Origin: Bacteroidales bacterium
GTDB lineage: Bacteria > Bacteroidota > Bacteroidia > Bacteroidales > F082
NCBI GenBank assembly: GCA_015709215.1
Contig: JACCQN010000016.1
Location: 1 to 64,000, forward strand
Length of the DNA: 64,000 bases
Reading direction: 5' to 3'
Part shown: piece after piece, positions 46,928 through 55,974 of the stretch
Layout of the letters: every line of letters begins with the position of its first letter
Position numbering within the stretch: the first letter of the stretch is position 1
Translations under genes and position numbers: made by a program
Notes under the pieces: generated by a model
What the model saw: only the letters and a program-made list of their open reading frames with translations
Told to the model about the DNA's origin: nothing
Database searches by the model: none

Positions 46928-46962
46928 ACAGGAGTTAATCCTCAAATTAACTCCTGTTCTTT
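46928..46962 (+). terminator. Terminator after the PepSY-like gene
   Basis: Perfect 12-bp stem ACAGGAGTTAAT (46928-46939) / ATTAACTCCTGT (46946-46957), 6-base loop, followed by TCTTTT. Confidence 0.85.
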
Positions 46963-47220
46963 TACAAAATTTAACAACATGATCACTATCAGAAATAACA
47001 ATAACAATTTGGTTTCAGCGCATATTACGCAAAAACAGGCGGGTTGGGTCATTAATTCACCAGTCTGGAACAGTAGGATGTTTTTTACCATTCCCTTAAA
47101 ACCAGCAATTTTCAACAATCTGCTTAATTCTCAAATATTTAATTTCTTGTCAGTTAGCCTTAAAAAGCAATAATTTCAATTGAGAATGACAGGGTTTTCT
47201 TCTGTTTGGCCGTTTTGATG

Positions 47221-47228
47221 TATTTTTG
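47221..47228 (+). promoter_or_regulatory. Candidate -7 box (TATTTTTG) of the response regulator gene
   Basis: Exact TAnnTTTG. It covers an in-frame TTG at 47226, supporting the ATG at 47256 as the true start. The preceding 250 bases (46963-47220) hold no recognisable gene. Confidence 0.4.
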
Positions 47229-47255
47229 CAGAAGTTGTTGCATTTTTTTGTCGAT

Positions 47256-48584
47256 ATGGATAAAATCCTGATTGTTGAAGATGACCTTACTTTCTCTCAG
47301 AGTCTTAGCAGTTTTCTGGAGCGGCATTACTTTGAAGTAATCGTAAGTAACAAGATAGTTGATGGAGCTAAGCAATTGAAAACGAATGTTTTCGATCTTA
47401 TTTTGCTGGATTACAGACTTCCTGACGGAACGGGGCTTGATTTGGTTAAAGTTTTGCAAACCTCAGGAAAAAGAATACCGGTAATCATAATGACCAGTTT
47501 TAATGACGTGCGAACCGCCGTTACATCAATAAAAATGGGGGTTTTCGATTATATCATAAAACCGGTAAATCCGGATCATTTGATGATGGTGATTAAGGAT
47601 GCGCTGAAAATTGATTCCCGCAAAAACATTAACAAACCTGATGATGAAACCCGATTTATCAGCGGAACCAGTGAGCAATCGCGTAAGCTAGATAAACATA
47701 TCAAACTAGTAGCCCCTACCAATATGTCGGTAATTCTTCAGGGCGAAAGTGGCACCGGTAAGGAACATCTGGCCCGCAAGATACATCAATTGAGCAAGCG
47801 TGCCAACAAAGCTTTTGTGGCCATTGATTGTGGCTCTCTCTCGTCAGAGTTGGCAGCCAGTGAATTATTTGGTCATATCAAAGGAGCATTTACGGGAGCC
47901 ATCTCCGATAAGAAAGGACTTTTTGAATTGGCAAGTGGTGGCACCTTATTTTTGGATGAGGTGGGCAATCTGAGCTACGAAATACAAGTGAAACTTTTAA
48001 GAGCGCTTCAGGAAAAAGTAATTATGCCCGTTGGAGGCAGCACTACCCGACAAGTAGATGTGCGTATTATTGCTGCAACTAACGATGACCTTGGTAAAAG
48101 CGTTAAAAATCAGCAATTCAGAACTGATTTGTATCATCGCCTGAATGAGTTTAGCATCATAGTTCCGCCGCTACATAAACGGGGGGATGATATTCAGCTT
48201 TTTATCAGACATTTTATCGAACTTTCAAATGAAGAGCTAGGAAAATCTGTTAAGCATGTTTCGAATGAAGCCATGAAAATTTTACTTGGTTACGATTGGC
48301 CTGGTAATCTTCGTGAGCTTAAAAATACCATCAAAAGAGCTGTGTTGCTGACATCGGACGATGTAATTGAAAAAGAAGCCTTACCGGAAGAGATGGTTTT
48401 TGAGTCTAAGTTATACCTTAACAACGATTATAACCTTAAATCATTACAGGAAACCACCGAACGCGACCTGATTGTCAAAACATTACAACAAACAGGAAAC
48501 AACAAATCGCAGGCTGCCAGGCTGCTGAATATCGATCGTAAAACACTCTATAAGAAGATTTCCAAATACAATATTGAGGAGTAA
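47256..48584 (+). CDS. Sigma-54-dependent response regulator, NtrC family
   Basis: A 442-residue regulator. Receiver domain at 1-120 with the phosphoacceptor Asp52 in 'LILLDYRLPDG'; AAA+ sigma-54-interaction domain about 140-365 with Walker A 'GESGTGKE' (163-170), the sigma-54-contacting 'GAFTGA' loop (210-215) and 'LFLDEVGNLS'; C-terminal Fis-type helix-turn-helix about 400-442 ('NKSQAARLLNIDRKTLYKKI'). It activates transcription from sigma-54 promoters after phosphorylation. The hybrid kinase gene on the other strand ends 2 bases from its stop and is the obvious candidate partner, but a shared transcript is impossible. Confidence 0.95.
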   Translation: MDKILIVEDDLTFSQSLSSFLERHYFEVIVSNKIVDGAKQLKTNVFDLILLDYRLPDGTGLDLVKVLQTSGKRIPVIIMTSFNDVRTAVTSIKMGVFDYIIKPVNPDHLMMVIKDALKIDSRKNINKPDDETRFISGTSEQSRKLDKHIKLVAPTNMSVILQGESGTGKEHLARKIHQLSKRANKAFVAIDCGSLSSELAASELFGHIKGAFTGAISDKKGLFELASGGTLFLDEVGNLSYEIQVKLLRALQEKVIMPVGGSTTRQVDVRIIAATNDDLGKSVKNQQFRTDLYHRLNEFSIIVPPLHKRGDDIQLFIRHFIELSNEELGKSVKHVSNEAMKILLGYDWPGNLRELKNTIKRAVLLTSDDVIEKEALPEEMVFESKLYLNNDYNLKSLQETTERDLIVKTLQQTGNNKSQAARLLNIDRKTLYKKISKYNIEE

Positions 48585-48586
48585 GG

Positions 48587-51082
48587 TCAGTTTATTTGAA
48601 TTAAGATTGACCTGACCAAACGCTCTAAGTCAACCAAAATATTTTCGACAACGCTGCCTTCCTTAATCAGAAAGGTTTGATTCATTTGGAGTGTTTTTTC
48701 CAATGTCCTTAGTTTATGCGAAACCTCAGCAGCACCAATCTGTGCTGTACGTCCGGCCAGCCTGTGCGCAAGTGCTGTAACCCTGTCTGAATCATGCTGA
48801 CTAAATGCTTTTTCTAAATAAATGATGTCTTTTTCAGTTTCTGTAACAAACTGTTTAAGCTGTTGATTCAAAAGACTTTCATCACCCATCGCCATTTGTC
48901 CCATTGGTGATTTTTTGATTAATTCAAAATCAAAATCCTGACTGCCAAGATATTTGATGATTACCTGAAGCAGATCGGCTTCCTCAAATGGTTTTGCCAG
49001 TAAATCATCAAATCCGTGAGAGCGAATACTATCTTTCTCATCAGGTAATACGTGAGCCGTCAGGGCAACAATTTTCAGCTGTTTGCAGTTCTTATTTCTG
49101 AGTTGTGCACAAAGTTCGAGACCATGCATTTCAGGCATATTTAAGTCCATTAATACCAGGCTGTTATCATCTATTTCCGTTTTTAATAATTCTCTGGCAT
49201 CCTGCATACAATGATGTTCAATAGCATTTGCTGTAAGTATATCATCGATCAATTTAAGAATGTAGGCATCGTCATCTACAACAAATACTTTTCCCAACAG
49301 CTGATTTTTTAACGTTAAATGGTTAAAAAGTGGTTCTGCAGGTTTATTATCAGCCAGCGGAAATGCAAGGTTTACCACAAATTCCGATCCTTTTCCCGGC
49401 TCACTTTCAACCTTTAACGAACCTTTCATTAAATCAATCAATGATTTGGTAATACTCAAACCCAAGCCTGTTCCGGAAACCGGATTAGCTTGTTCAAACT
49501 CATTAAAAATACGCTCCAGATTCTCTGCTGTAATACCTATTCCGGTATCTTTAATGGTGAATTGACATTGATAAATTTCGTTTGCATTAGTATAATCAAA
49601 ATTGAAACTGACTTCACCTTCTTCAGTAAATTTGATTGCATTTCCAATCAGGTTGTATAAAATTTGTTTAAGCCTGAAAGCATCGCCATTGAGTGTCAAA
49701 TCCAAATCTACATTGTTTGTGAACTGGAAACTGATATTCTTTTGATCTGCTTGTGTTTGCATCGAACCCACAACCTCTTTGAGCAAATCATGCATATTAA
49801 AAGGCTGGTTAACGAGTTCGTATTTCCCGGATAATAATTTGCTGTAATCCAAAACCTCGTTAACAATCTGATGAAGATGAACAGCACTTTTATAAATTAT
49901 TTCAACAGATTCATTTTTAGCACTTTGTTTTTTTCTAATTTGTTCCGAAAAGCCCAGAATCGATTGCAAAGGAGTACGGATTTCATGGCTCATATTCGAA
50001 AGAAAACGCTGCTTTACCCTACTGAGCTGCTCAGCATTATCTTTTGCCTGTTGCAATTGCAAGCGTAACCTGTTGCTGCGGCCTACATCAATAAATATTA
50101 AATACGACAAAATCCCGATGATGATTAAAAAAATTACCAGAATAATGATTATTCTCTTTGTTGCCGAAAATAATTCGGTTTCCAGTAATCTGCTGGTTTG
50201 CTCGGCTTCATTCAATTCATCCTCTTCAAAATCGCGCAACATCCTGTAAAACTGTTCTGTAGTGAGCTCGGAATAATTGATCAGATTTTGCTCGGCGGCA
50301 TAAAGCTGGTTCAATTGATTCCTGTAATTTCTGTCCAGGCTGTCGATAAACATCTCAATATTTTCGGTTATTTCGGGTCGATTTGCACGCGAAATAGTAT
50401 CAACCCTTACGTTTTGCTCTTCTTCAATAATTTTGCTTTCTGTTGCCAGGTTCAATGTATCATCAATATCTTTTTCTTTCTTACCAAAAAGTCTTTGCAG
50501 AAAACTCCTTTTCTTCCGGGTATCTCCCGCTTCCTCTCCAGGGATGGTTGTGGTTGTTATAAGTTTGGTCTCCGTAGTTACCACATTACTGTCAATTTCC
50601 TGCCTGATAAGGGCTACCAATTCATTTAGTTCGCTATACCCCTTCGAAAACTTTTGCGGATTTGTTAGCTCTGTATATAATCCCAGATATTGTGTAAGGA
50701 TATGGTCGTAATTATCTATAATTAAACGCATTGAATCAATGCGACTACTGTATGTTAGATTGTTGTTACAAAGGATTTCGAGGCTGTCGAGCGATTTGAT
50801 CAAATCCTGACTCACAGGTCTTAATTTGCTTATTTCGGCCGGTTGATAGTTTATAAATTGTTGCCTTTCGATCTGATTAATACGCGTAAAAAGATACGAT
50901 ATATTGTTAATCAACCTGATTTTTTCATTTGGCTTGGTGAACTGCTCAACAGAAACAAAAAGCCTGTTAAAAGCAAAATCGGAAAGTAGCCAGGTTGTAA
51001 TTACTGATGTAGTTGCAATTACTAGTATAGCAATCAATTTTACTTTTATGGATGCAGGATTTTTATCAGCGGATTTAGACAT
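48587..51082 (-). CDS. Hybrid sensor histidine kinase with receiver and HPt domains
   Basis: An 831-residue membrane kinase. TM1 about 13-33, a long periplasmic helical sensor region (about 34-300, with a charged Lys/Glu-rich stretch), TM2 about 305-327, HisKA with His366 in 'LSNMSHEIRTPLQ', an HATPase domain ('NLIGNAIKFTEEGEV', 'DTGIGI', 'GTGLGLSI'), a receiver with Asp646 in 'LVLMDLNMPEMHG', and a C-terminal HPt domain with His773 in 'ALAHRLAGRTAQIGA'. A complete His-Asp-His phosphorelay chain, whose final acceptor is plausibly Asp52 of the adjacent NtrC-type regulator (inference from position). The signal sensed is unknown. Confidence 0.93.
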   Translation of the reverse strand: MSKSADKNPASIKVKLIAILVIATTSVITTWLLSDFAFNRLFVSVEQFTKPNEKIRLINNISYLFTRINQIERQQFINYQPAEISKLRPVSQDLIKSLDSLEILCNNNLTYSSRIDSMRLIIDNYDHILTQYLGLYTELTNPQKFSKGYSELNELVALIRQEIDSNVVTTETKLITTTTIPGEEAGDTRKKRSFLQRLFGKKEKDIDDTLNLATESKIIEEEQNVRVDTISRANRPEITENIEMFIDSLDRNYRNQLNQLYAAEQNLINYSELTTEQFYRMLRDFEEDELNEAEQTSRLLETELFSATKRIIIILVIFLIIIGILSYLIFIDVGRSNRLRLQLQQAKDNAEQLSRVKQRFLSNMSHEIRTPLQSILGFSEQIRKKQSAKNESVEIIYKSAVHLHQIVNEVLDYSKLLSGKYELVNQPFNMHDLLKEVVGSMQTQADQKNISFQFTNNVDLDLTLNGDAFRLKQILYNLIGNAIKFTEEGEVSFNFDYTNANEIYQCQFTIKDTGIGITAENLERIFNEFEQANPVSGTGLGLSITKSLIDLMKGSLKVESEPGKGSEFVVNLAFPLADNKPAEPLFNHLTLKNQLLGKVFVVDDDAYILKLIDDILTANAIEHHCMQDARELLKTEIDDNSLVLMDLNMPEMHGLELCAQLRNKNCKQLKIVALTAHVLPDEKDSIRSHGFDDLLAKPFEEADLLQVIIKYLGSQDFDFELIKKSPMGQMAMGDESLLNQQLKQFVTETEKDIIYLEKAFSQHDSDRVTALAHRLAGRTAQIGAAEVSHKLRTLEKTLQMNQTFLIKEGSVVENILVDLERLVRSILIQIN

Positions 51083-51439
51083 TTTCTATTCCAGGATATT
51101 TCGACAAACACTATTTTTCTTCAAAAATACATTAAGATATTCATTCTGCTTTTGCTGTATATTTGTTTTTATCAAACTCATTTAATCAACATATTAGTAT
51201 CCATAAAAATTATTCTTGGCTATGCATGTAGCATGTATATTCCTACAAAGTAAGATTTAAAGCATTATTTTGAAAACCCTGCAAAATAGTAAGACTATCG
51301 AACTGCCCACATAACATTTATTAATGATTTTTGAGCGTAAATAATCCATCAAATAACATATTTTTTTTAGTAACAATATCAAAAAAAGATACTTACGCCT
51401 CACTATCAGGGATTCCTATTATAGAAATTTTGTAATTAT
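51083..51439. other. AT-rich intergenic region upstream of the hybrid kinase
   Basis: About 350 bases between the kinase start and the transposase remnant. No gene or strong hairpin seen. Confidence 0.4.
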
Positions 51440-52093
51440 TTATTGCCTTTTCGGTAACGAAATTGTAACCATTAAAAAAGTGTGATCTAATTCGGTGAAT
51501 ACATTTCGTTTATGTTTTCCTGTGGTAGAGACGAACCCCTTTATTCTGGCATAGATTTCAGCACCTTTAACAGAGCTTGTTTGGCATCAGAAAATAACAA
51601 ATAGCTGCCTCCAACAGTCATAGTAAGCCATCCTGCAAAATAGTTTAGAATTGATTTATCATTTTAAAGCCTGACCACCTCTTTTTTTATTGCGGCCAAA
51701 AAGACAGGCATACAGCTCTTAGTAGAAGCTGTATGAAGCCATCGTAAAAGCCCCTGCCCTTACATCTGTTTCATCAACGTGATCAAAACCGCTTTGAGCT
51801 ACTCTTCATTTGATGAGCTGTTCACTTTGATCAAGGTTGTCATAACATTGTTACGTTGCTCTATACACCGATAATTCGTTTATGGAGCAACTCAACATAT
51901 TGCCAAACAACTGTTGTACCTTTTTGAAAGACAGTTAATACTGTACATTTAAAATTACAGCCAGAAACTTTATGTTATTGACATATTACACAAAGAAATT
52001 TACTCCTGCAGAGGTAATGCCTTTGTAGATTAATCCACAGTGGGAGCAGCTATTCTTGTAAACCTGGTACTCGATATATTTGACCGCATCAAA
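51440..52093 (-). pseudogene. Decayed IS66-family transposase remnant
   Basis: On the minus strand IS66-like segments appear in order, broken by in-frame stops and single-base shifts: a zinc-finger-like 'IEYQVYKNSCSHCGLIYKGI' (near 52075-52015), 'YVNNIKFLAVILNVQY', 'VQQLFGNMLSCSINELSVYR', 'QCYDNLDQSEQLIK', the catalytic-region 'HVDETDVR' (near 51780), 'NKKRGGQAL', then in switching frames 'NDKSILNYFAGW', 'YYDCW', 'GSYLLFSDAKQALL', and the C-terminal 'GAEIYARIKGFVSTTGKHKR' ending at a stop at 51440. The piece between the 'DAKQAL' motif and the C terminus (about 150 residues) is missing, as is the N terminus. No terminal inverted repeats were found. Confidence 0.82.
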
Positions 52094-52228
52094 TTATTAA
52101 TTGATATACAGCCAAAACTCAGAAGCATAAATTTTTCCCATAACCAAAAAGTTATTAACGCTCTACCAACTTATTTTGCAGCAAAAATGCCTAAAATAAA
52201 ATTAGATGGTTGAAAGTGCTAAAAACAA

Positions 52229-53968
52229 TTATACATTAAACGCTATCAACTTCAAGCCACGGCTGATCACACTATTCAGTTCAGGGCGTTGCAACTTGAT
52301 TGTTTCCAAATGTTTGCGCAATTCCTGCTGCAACGGATTATTTTCCTCTCGCTGACTAAGCAACTCCAGCATTTCCATAGGGAGCAGCCAATCGTGCGGG
52401 AAATGCTCCGAAACCCATTGCCACATAGCTCCAAGTGCTTGCAGCTCTTTGTTTTCCTCTCGCAACTCCCGAAGCTGTCCATAGTGCTTATGCAATTGCT
52501 TCTGCAGATCAGTATAGTTAATCTTATGGGTTTTCTCTTTCGGCACGGCATATTCAAGCCCAAATGCATCGGGATCGGCAGGTCCACTGTAAGCAGAAAC
52601 CACAGATTCTCCGATCGCCATATCATACTGCCCCCAGGAAGGATCAAAAAGCAGCTGATCCTGATAAGTCACCCGGCAATCAGAAAAACTCAGCAGCAAT
52701 AAGTTGCCTTCTCTGCGCACAGTTTTCTGCAAAACACCCTTTAGCTTGATACCTGACTCAAACTCAAACGCACAGGCTTTGCCGGTTACAATTCCCAATT
52801 CGGCCAAATCCTGATCTGTGAGGAATCGTGGCGGCTTGATGGCATCCTTGATCCGACCGATTGGTGAGCCAAAACCATCGCTGTGCGCGGTTTTTCCATG
52901 CCCGTCCAGTTCCTTCCCTTTGTATGACAAGCTGGTTCCGCCCTGTGCCTTCACATATACAGGCTGATTTTGATGCATCAGATAGTTGGTAATAGTACCC
53001 GAAACCTGCAAACCAGAGCTGAAAACCAGAGTAGCTGTATTACCCGATTCAATTGCTTTGAGGATGCCTTCGATGCCACCTTTTCGCAAGGCCATACGAT
53101 CAGCAAACTCATCCAGCACTCTAGTTAGATGAGCAAAATCAGGTGTAACAAATAACTGGGGCTGTGGCTTGGTGATGTCGAAGTTGTAATATACGGCATC
53201 AATGGTATAAGGCAATTTTTTCACCTTATCGCTCATGGCACCGGCACTCTCACCTATGGAAGAAAGCAGTCCTGCACCATAAATTTTAGGATCATCCAGC
53301 GAACCCACCAGACCATATTCAACCGTCCACCAATGCAGGTTGCGGATGAGTGCCATTTCAGAAGGCAGGCCCAGTTCGGCTTCTTTCTGCTCCAAATCAC
53401 GCTCGGCAGCTTCAATATCAGCTTCTGCCGCGTGCGGATCAGCTTTCAAAATGGAGAGGTGACGAATAGATTCGTAAAGGGCAAAATCAGCCGCCGAAGA
53501 AAAGGCTTTCGAGCCGATCTCACCAAAATACCGGAGGTATTCAGCATATTCCGGATCGCTGATAATGGGCGCATGTCCTGCGGCTTCGTGAATGATATCC
53601 GGAGCAGGTGTATATTCTATCTGATCAAAAGGTCGGATGTCGGCAGCAATCACCAGCACATTGTAGGCCTGGAATTCCATAAATGCCGCCGGAGGAATAA
53701 AACCATCCACTGTTACGGCAGCCCAGCCTATCTTTGCCAGGATTTGATTCATGGTGTCAATATCCGGTATATGCTCAATGCTAATACCCGTTTTTCGCAG
53801 GCCATCCAAATAGGCTTGATGTGCCTTATCCTTTAAAAAATCAACATTTTGTCGCAGTACAAAACGCCATACAGCATGATCCTGCCAGGTATAGGCATTG
53901 TAAGGCTGATCTATGATCAATCGGTAAAGGTGCTTGGGTAAACGGGCTAATACTGGGTTATTAATCAT
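52229..53968 (-). CDS. Aromatic amino acid hydroxylase (phenylalanine 4-monooxygenase type)
   Basis: A 579-residue pterin-dependent iron monooxygenase that would hydroxylate phenylalanine to tyrosine, feeding the tyrosine operon at 32.9-37.4 kb. The catalytic domain is N-terminal (about 10-330): 'WAAVTVDGFIPPAAFMEF', iron ligands His127 and His132 in 'HEAAGHAPII', and Glu217 in 'LHWWTVEYGLVG'. His132 to Glu217 is about 40 residues longer than in the short Chromobacterium-type enzyme because of a charged helical insert (about 165-205). About 240 C-terminal residues form an additional region with beta-rich and helical parts that I cannot assign. It lacks the eukaryotic N-terminal ACT domain. 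No pterin-recycling dehydratase gene lies nearby. Confidence 0.9.
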   Translation of the reverse strand: MINNPVLARLPKHLYRLIIDQPYNAYTWQDHAVWRFVLRQNVDFLKDKAHQAYLDGLRKTGISIEHIPDIDTMNQILAKIGWAAVTVDGFIPPAAFMEFQAYNVLVIAADIRPFDQIEYTPAPDIIHEAAGHAPIISDPEYAEYLRYFGEIGSKAFSSAADFALYESIRHLSILKADPHAAEADIEAAERDLEQKEAELGLPSEMALIRNLHWWTVEYGLVGSLDDPKIYGAGLLSSIGESAGAMSDKVKKLPYTIDAVYYNFDITKPQPQLFVTPDFAHLTRVLDEFADRMALRKGGIEGILKAIESGNTATLVFSSGLQVSGTITNYLMHQNQPVYVKAQGGTSLSYKGKELDGHGKTAHSDGFGSPIGRIKDAIKPPRFLTDQDLAELGIVTGKACAFEFESGIKLKGVLQKTVRREGNLLLLSFSDCRVTYQDQLLFDPSWGQYDMAIGESVVSAYSGPADPDAFGLEYAVPKEKTHKINYTDLQKQLHKHYGQLRELREENKELQALGAMWQWVSEHFPHDWLLPMEMLELLSQREENNPLQQELRKHLETIKLQRPELNSVISRGLKLIAFNV

Positions 53969-54184
53969 GGTATCTAATTTAGAATGGTTTTAGATAAGCC
54001 AAAAATAAGTAAAAGGAATTACATGATTGCAATCGGTTGCAGTTGAAGGACAATAAAATTCTTAAGAAAACTTAAAGCTCAGCATTAACATTATTAAAGT
54101 TTTTTCAAAATCCTATGGCAGAAAAGGTTTAAATTTGTTTTTATAACTGGTATAATTGAACGATAGTTTATTTAAAAAACAAAA

Positions 54185-55288
54185 ATGTCTAACATAAAAC
54201 TAAAAAAATTTACCATCAAGGGCTATAAAAGTATCCAGGCAATTGACAATTTTGAGCCTCGCCCAATAAACATCCTAATTGGTCCTAATGGTGCAGGTAA
54301 AAGTAATTTTATTTCATTTTTTAAGTTTTTGAGTTGGATGCTAAACTCAGATGGAAAACTTCAGGAGCATGTGGCTTATTTAGGTGGGGCTAATGACATA
54401 TTATATGATGGAGCTGACGTAACAAAAAGTATTGACGCACATATAGAAATTCAAACGTCATCCGGCATAAATGAATACCTGTTTAGTTTGATGTTTGCCA
54501 AACCTGATAAACTTGTATTTAAGGAGGAAAAATATCGATTTTCAGCTAAAAAAAAACAAGGAGAAGCCCGCTGGAGCTCATGTGGTGTAGGTCATGAGGA
54601 AGCTAACCTGCCACAAGTTTCCAATTCTACGGCAACCACAATTCTGAATCTTTTACGAAAACTGATTGTTTATCAATTTCATAACACAAGTGATACTGCA
54701 CCAATGCGGTTAAAATGGTCTGCTTCTGATGGGAGATGGTTAAAACAAAATGGGGAAAATTTAGCAAGTTTTCTCTTCCGTTTGCAGAATGAAGAAAAAC
54801 TATATTATTTGCGAATTGTAAAATATATTCGTTTGGTTTTGCCATTTTTTGATGATTTTGAATTATATGATGAATTTGGACATATTCTTTTAAGATGGAA
54901 AGAAAAAGGAACAAATAAAGTTTTTAATGCAGGTCAAGCATCAGACGGAATGTTACGAACTATTGCATTGATTAGTTTACTGGCTCAGAATCCTAAAGAT
55001 TTACCAACGGTTCTTTTCTTGGATGAACCTGAATTGGGGTTGCATCCAAGTGCAATTGATGCAGTTTCTGGTTTGATAAAGGCGGCCTCTTCAAATTGTC
55101 AGGTATTTATTGCAACACAGTCTATAAGCCTGGTAAATAACTTTGAACTTGACGATTTGGTTGTAATTGACAGAAAGAAAAGAAGTTCTGAATATAAGCG
55201 TCCTGATAGTGAAAGTTTACAAGTATATCTCGAGGAATTTTCTACCGGTCAGATTTGGGAAAAAAATATCATTGGAGGTCGTCCATGA
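54185..55288 (+). CDS. AAA ATPase (ABC/SMC-like AAA_21 type), defence-module candidate
   Basis: A 367-residue ATPase of the OLD/RecF-like AAA_21 group. The N terminus reads 'LKKFTIKGYKSIQAIDNFEP' then Walker A 'GPNGAGKS' at residues 33-40 (Lys39). The signature region 'NAGQASDGMLRTIALISLLA' lies near 250-270, and Walker B 'VLFLDEPELGLHPSA' gives Asp280-Glu281 with the following His; 'QVFIATQSISLVNNF' is the switch His/Gln region. There is no Toprim domain in this chain. The stop overlaps the start of a DUF4276 gene by 4 bases, so the two are made together. Base composition is visibly more AT-rich than flanking housekeeping genes, suggesting acquisition. Confidence 0.88.
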   Translation: MSNIKLKKFTIKGYKSIQAIDNFEPRPINILIGPNGAGKSNFISFFKFLSWMLNSDGKLQEHVAYLGGANDILYDGADVTKSIDAHIEIQTSSGINEYLFSLMFAKPDKLVFKEEKYRFSAKKKQGEARWSSCGVGHEEANLPQVSNSTATTILNLLRKLIVYQFHNTSDTAPMRLKWSASDGRWLKQNGENLASFLFRLQNEEKLYYLRIVKYIRLVLPFFDDFELYDEFGHILLRWKEKGTNKVFNAGQASDGMLRTIALISLLAQNPKDLPTVLFLDEPELGLHPSAIDAVSGLIKAASSNCQVFIATQSISLVNNFELDDLVVIDRKKRSSEYKRPDSESLQVYLEEFSTGQIWEKNIIGGRP

Positions 55289-55971
55289 AATATATTAATA
55301 TAATTGTGGAAGGCAACTCAGAGGAAGCATTTGTTAACGATGTTTTAGTAAAACATTTTGCTTCACTTAACATTTTTGTTTCTTCACGAAAAATTAAGAC
55401 TGGATGGGATAAGCTTAATAATAAACCAGCAAAAGGGGGATTGTTGAAGTATATTAAATTTCGAAATGATGTATTACGATGGATTAAAGCAGACAGGAAT
55501 CAACCTCAATTTTGGTATACCAGCATGATTGATTTATATGCATTTCCTAAAGATAATTTGAGCCCCTACAAAGAGAATATTCAATCAATTTACGACCCAT
55601 ATCAAAAAATCATCAAACTGGAAACTGCAATTGCCCGGGATATTAATCACCCTAAATTTATCCCATATGTTCAGTTACATGAGTTTGAAGCTTTTGTATT
55701 AGTTAATCCTGACAAACTTATTACAATGTATCCAAATGGATTAACTGGAATAAATCTATTGAAAAGAGCTATAGAAAACATGAGGCCAGAGGAAATAGAC
55801 GAATCTCCGGAGACTGCACCTTCAAAAAGAATTATAAAGTACTTCCCTGATTATGAAGGACAAAAAGCTCAAGTAGGGCCGTTAGTAGCCGAAGAAATTG
55901 GTTTAACCGAATTACGTCTTAAATGTCCTCATTTTAATGATTGGATAACAAAGCTTGAAAATATAACTTAA
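55285..55971 (+). CDS. DUF4276 family (Toprim-like) protein coupled to AAA ATPase
   Basis: A 228-residue protein of the DUF4276 family. The start at 55285 overlaps the ATPase stop (ATGA); a start 30 bases earlier lies inside the ATPase gene and is less likely. Conserved acidic positions resemble a Toprim metal site: Glu9 in 'INIIVEGNSEEAFV', Asp83 in 'TSMIDLYAFP', and His132-Glu133/Glu135 in 'QLHEFEAFVLVNP'. Toprim domains cut or nick nucleic acids with divalent metal. Pairing of an AAA_21 ATPase with a separate Toprim-like protein parallels split OLD nucleases and PARIS (AriA/AriB). Function here is inferred; an anti-phage role is the best hypothesis. It ends 3 bases from the convergent pcm gene. 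Confidence 0.85.
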   Translation: MKYINIIVEGNSEEAFVNDVLVKHFASLNIFVSSRKIKTGWDKLNNKPAKGGLLKYIKFRNDVLRWIKADRNQPQFWYTSMIDLYAFPKDNLSPYKENIQSIYDPYQKIIKLETAIARDINHPKFIPYVQLHEFEAFVLVNPDKLITMYPNGLTGINLLKRAIENMRPEEIDESPETAPSKRIIKYFPDYEGQKAQVGPLVAEEIGLTELRLKCPHFNDWITKLENIT

Positions 55972-55974
55972 AGC

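Noticed and set aside
46979-47173. 64-codon plus-strand open frame between terminator and response regulator
   Set aside because: Asn-rich, non-coding-like sequence after a terminator, no promoter and no recognisable domain.
53333-53836. 167-codon plus-strand frame inside the aromatic hydroxylase gene
   Set aside because: Antisense shadow of the catalytic domain.
52229-53968. Tryptophan or tyrosine hydroxylase
   Set aside because: The sequence cannot distinguish these, but the presence of a tyrosine-degradation operon makes phenylalanine hydroxylation the simplest assignment.
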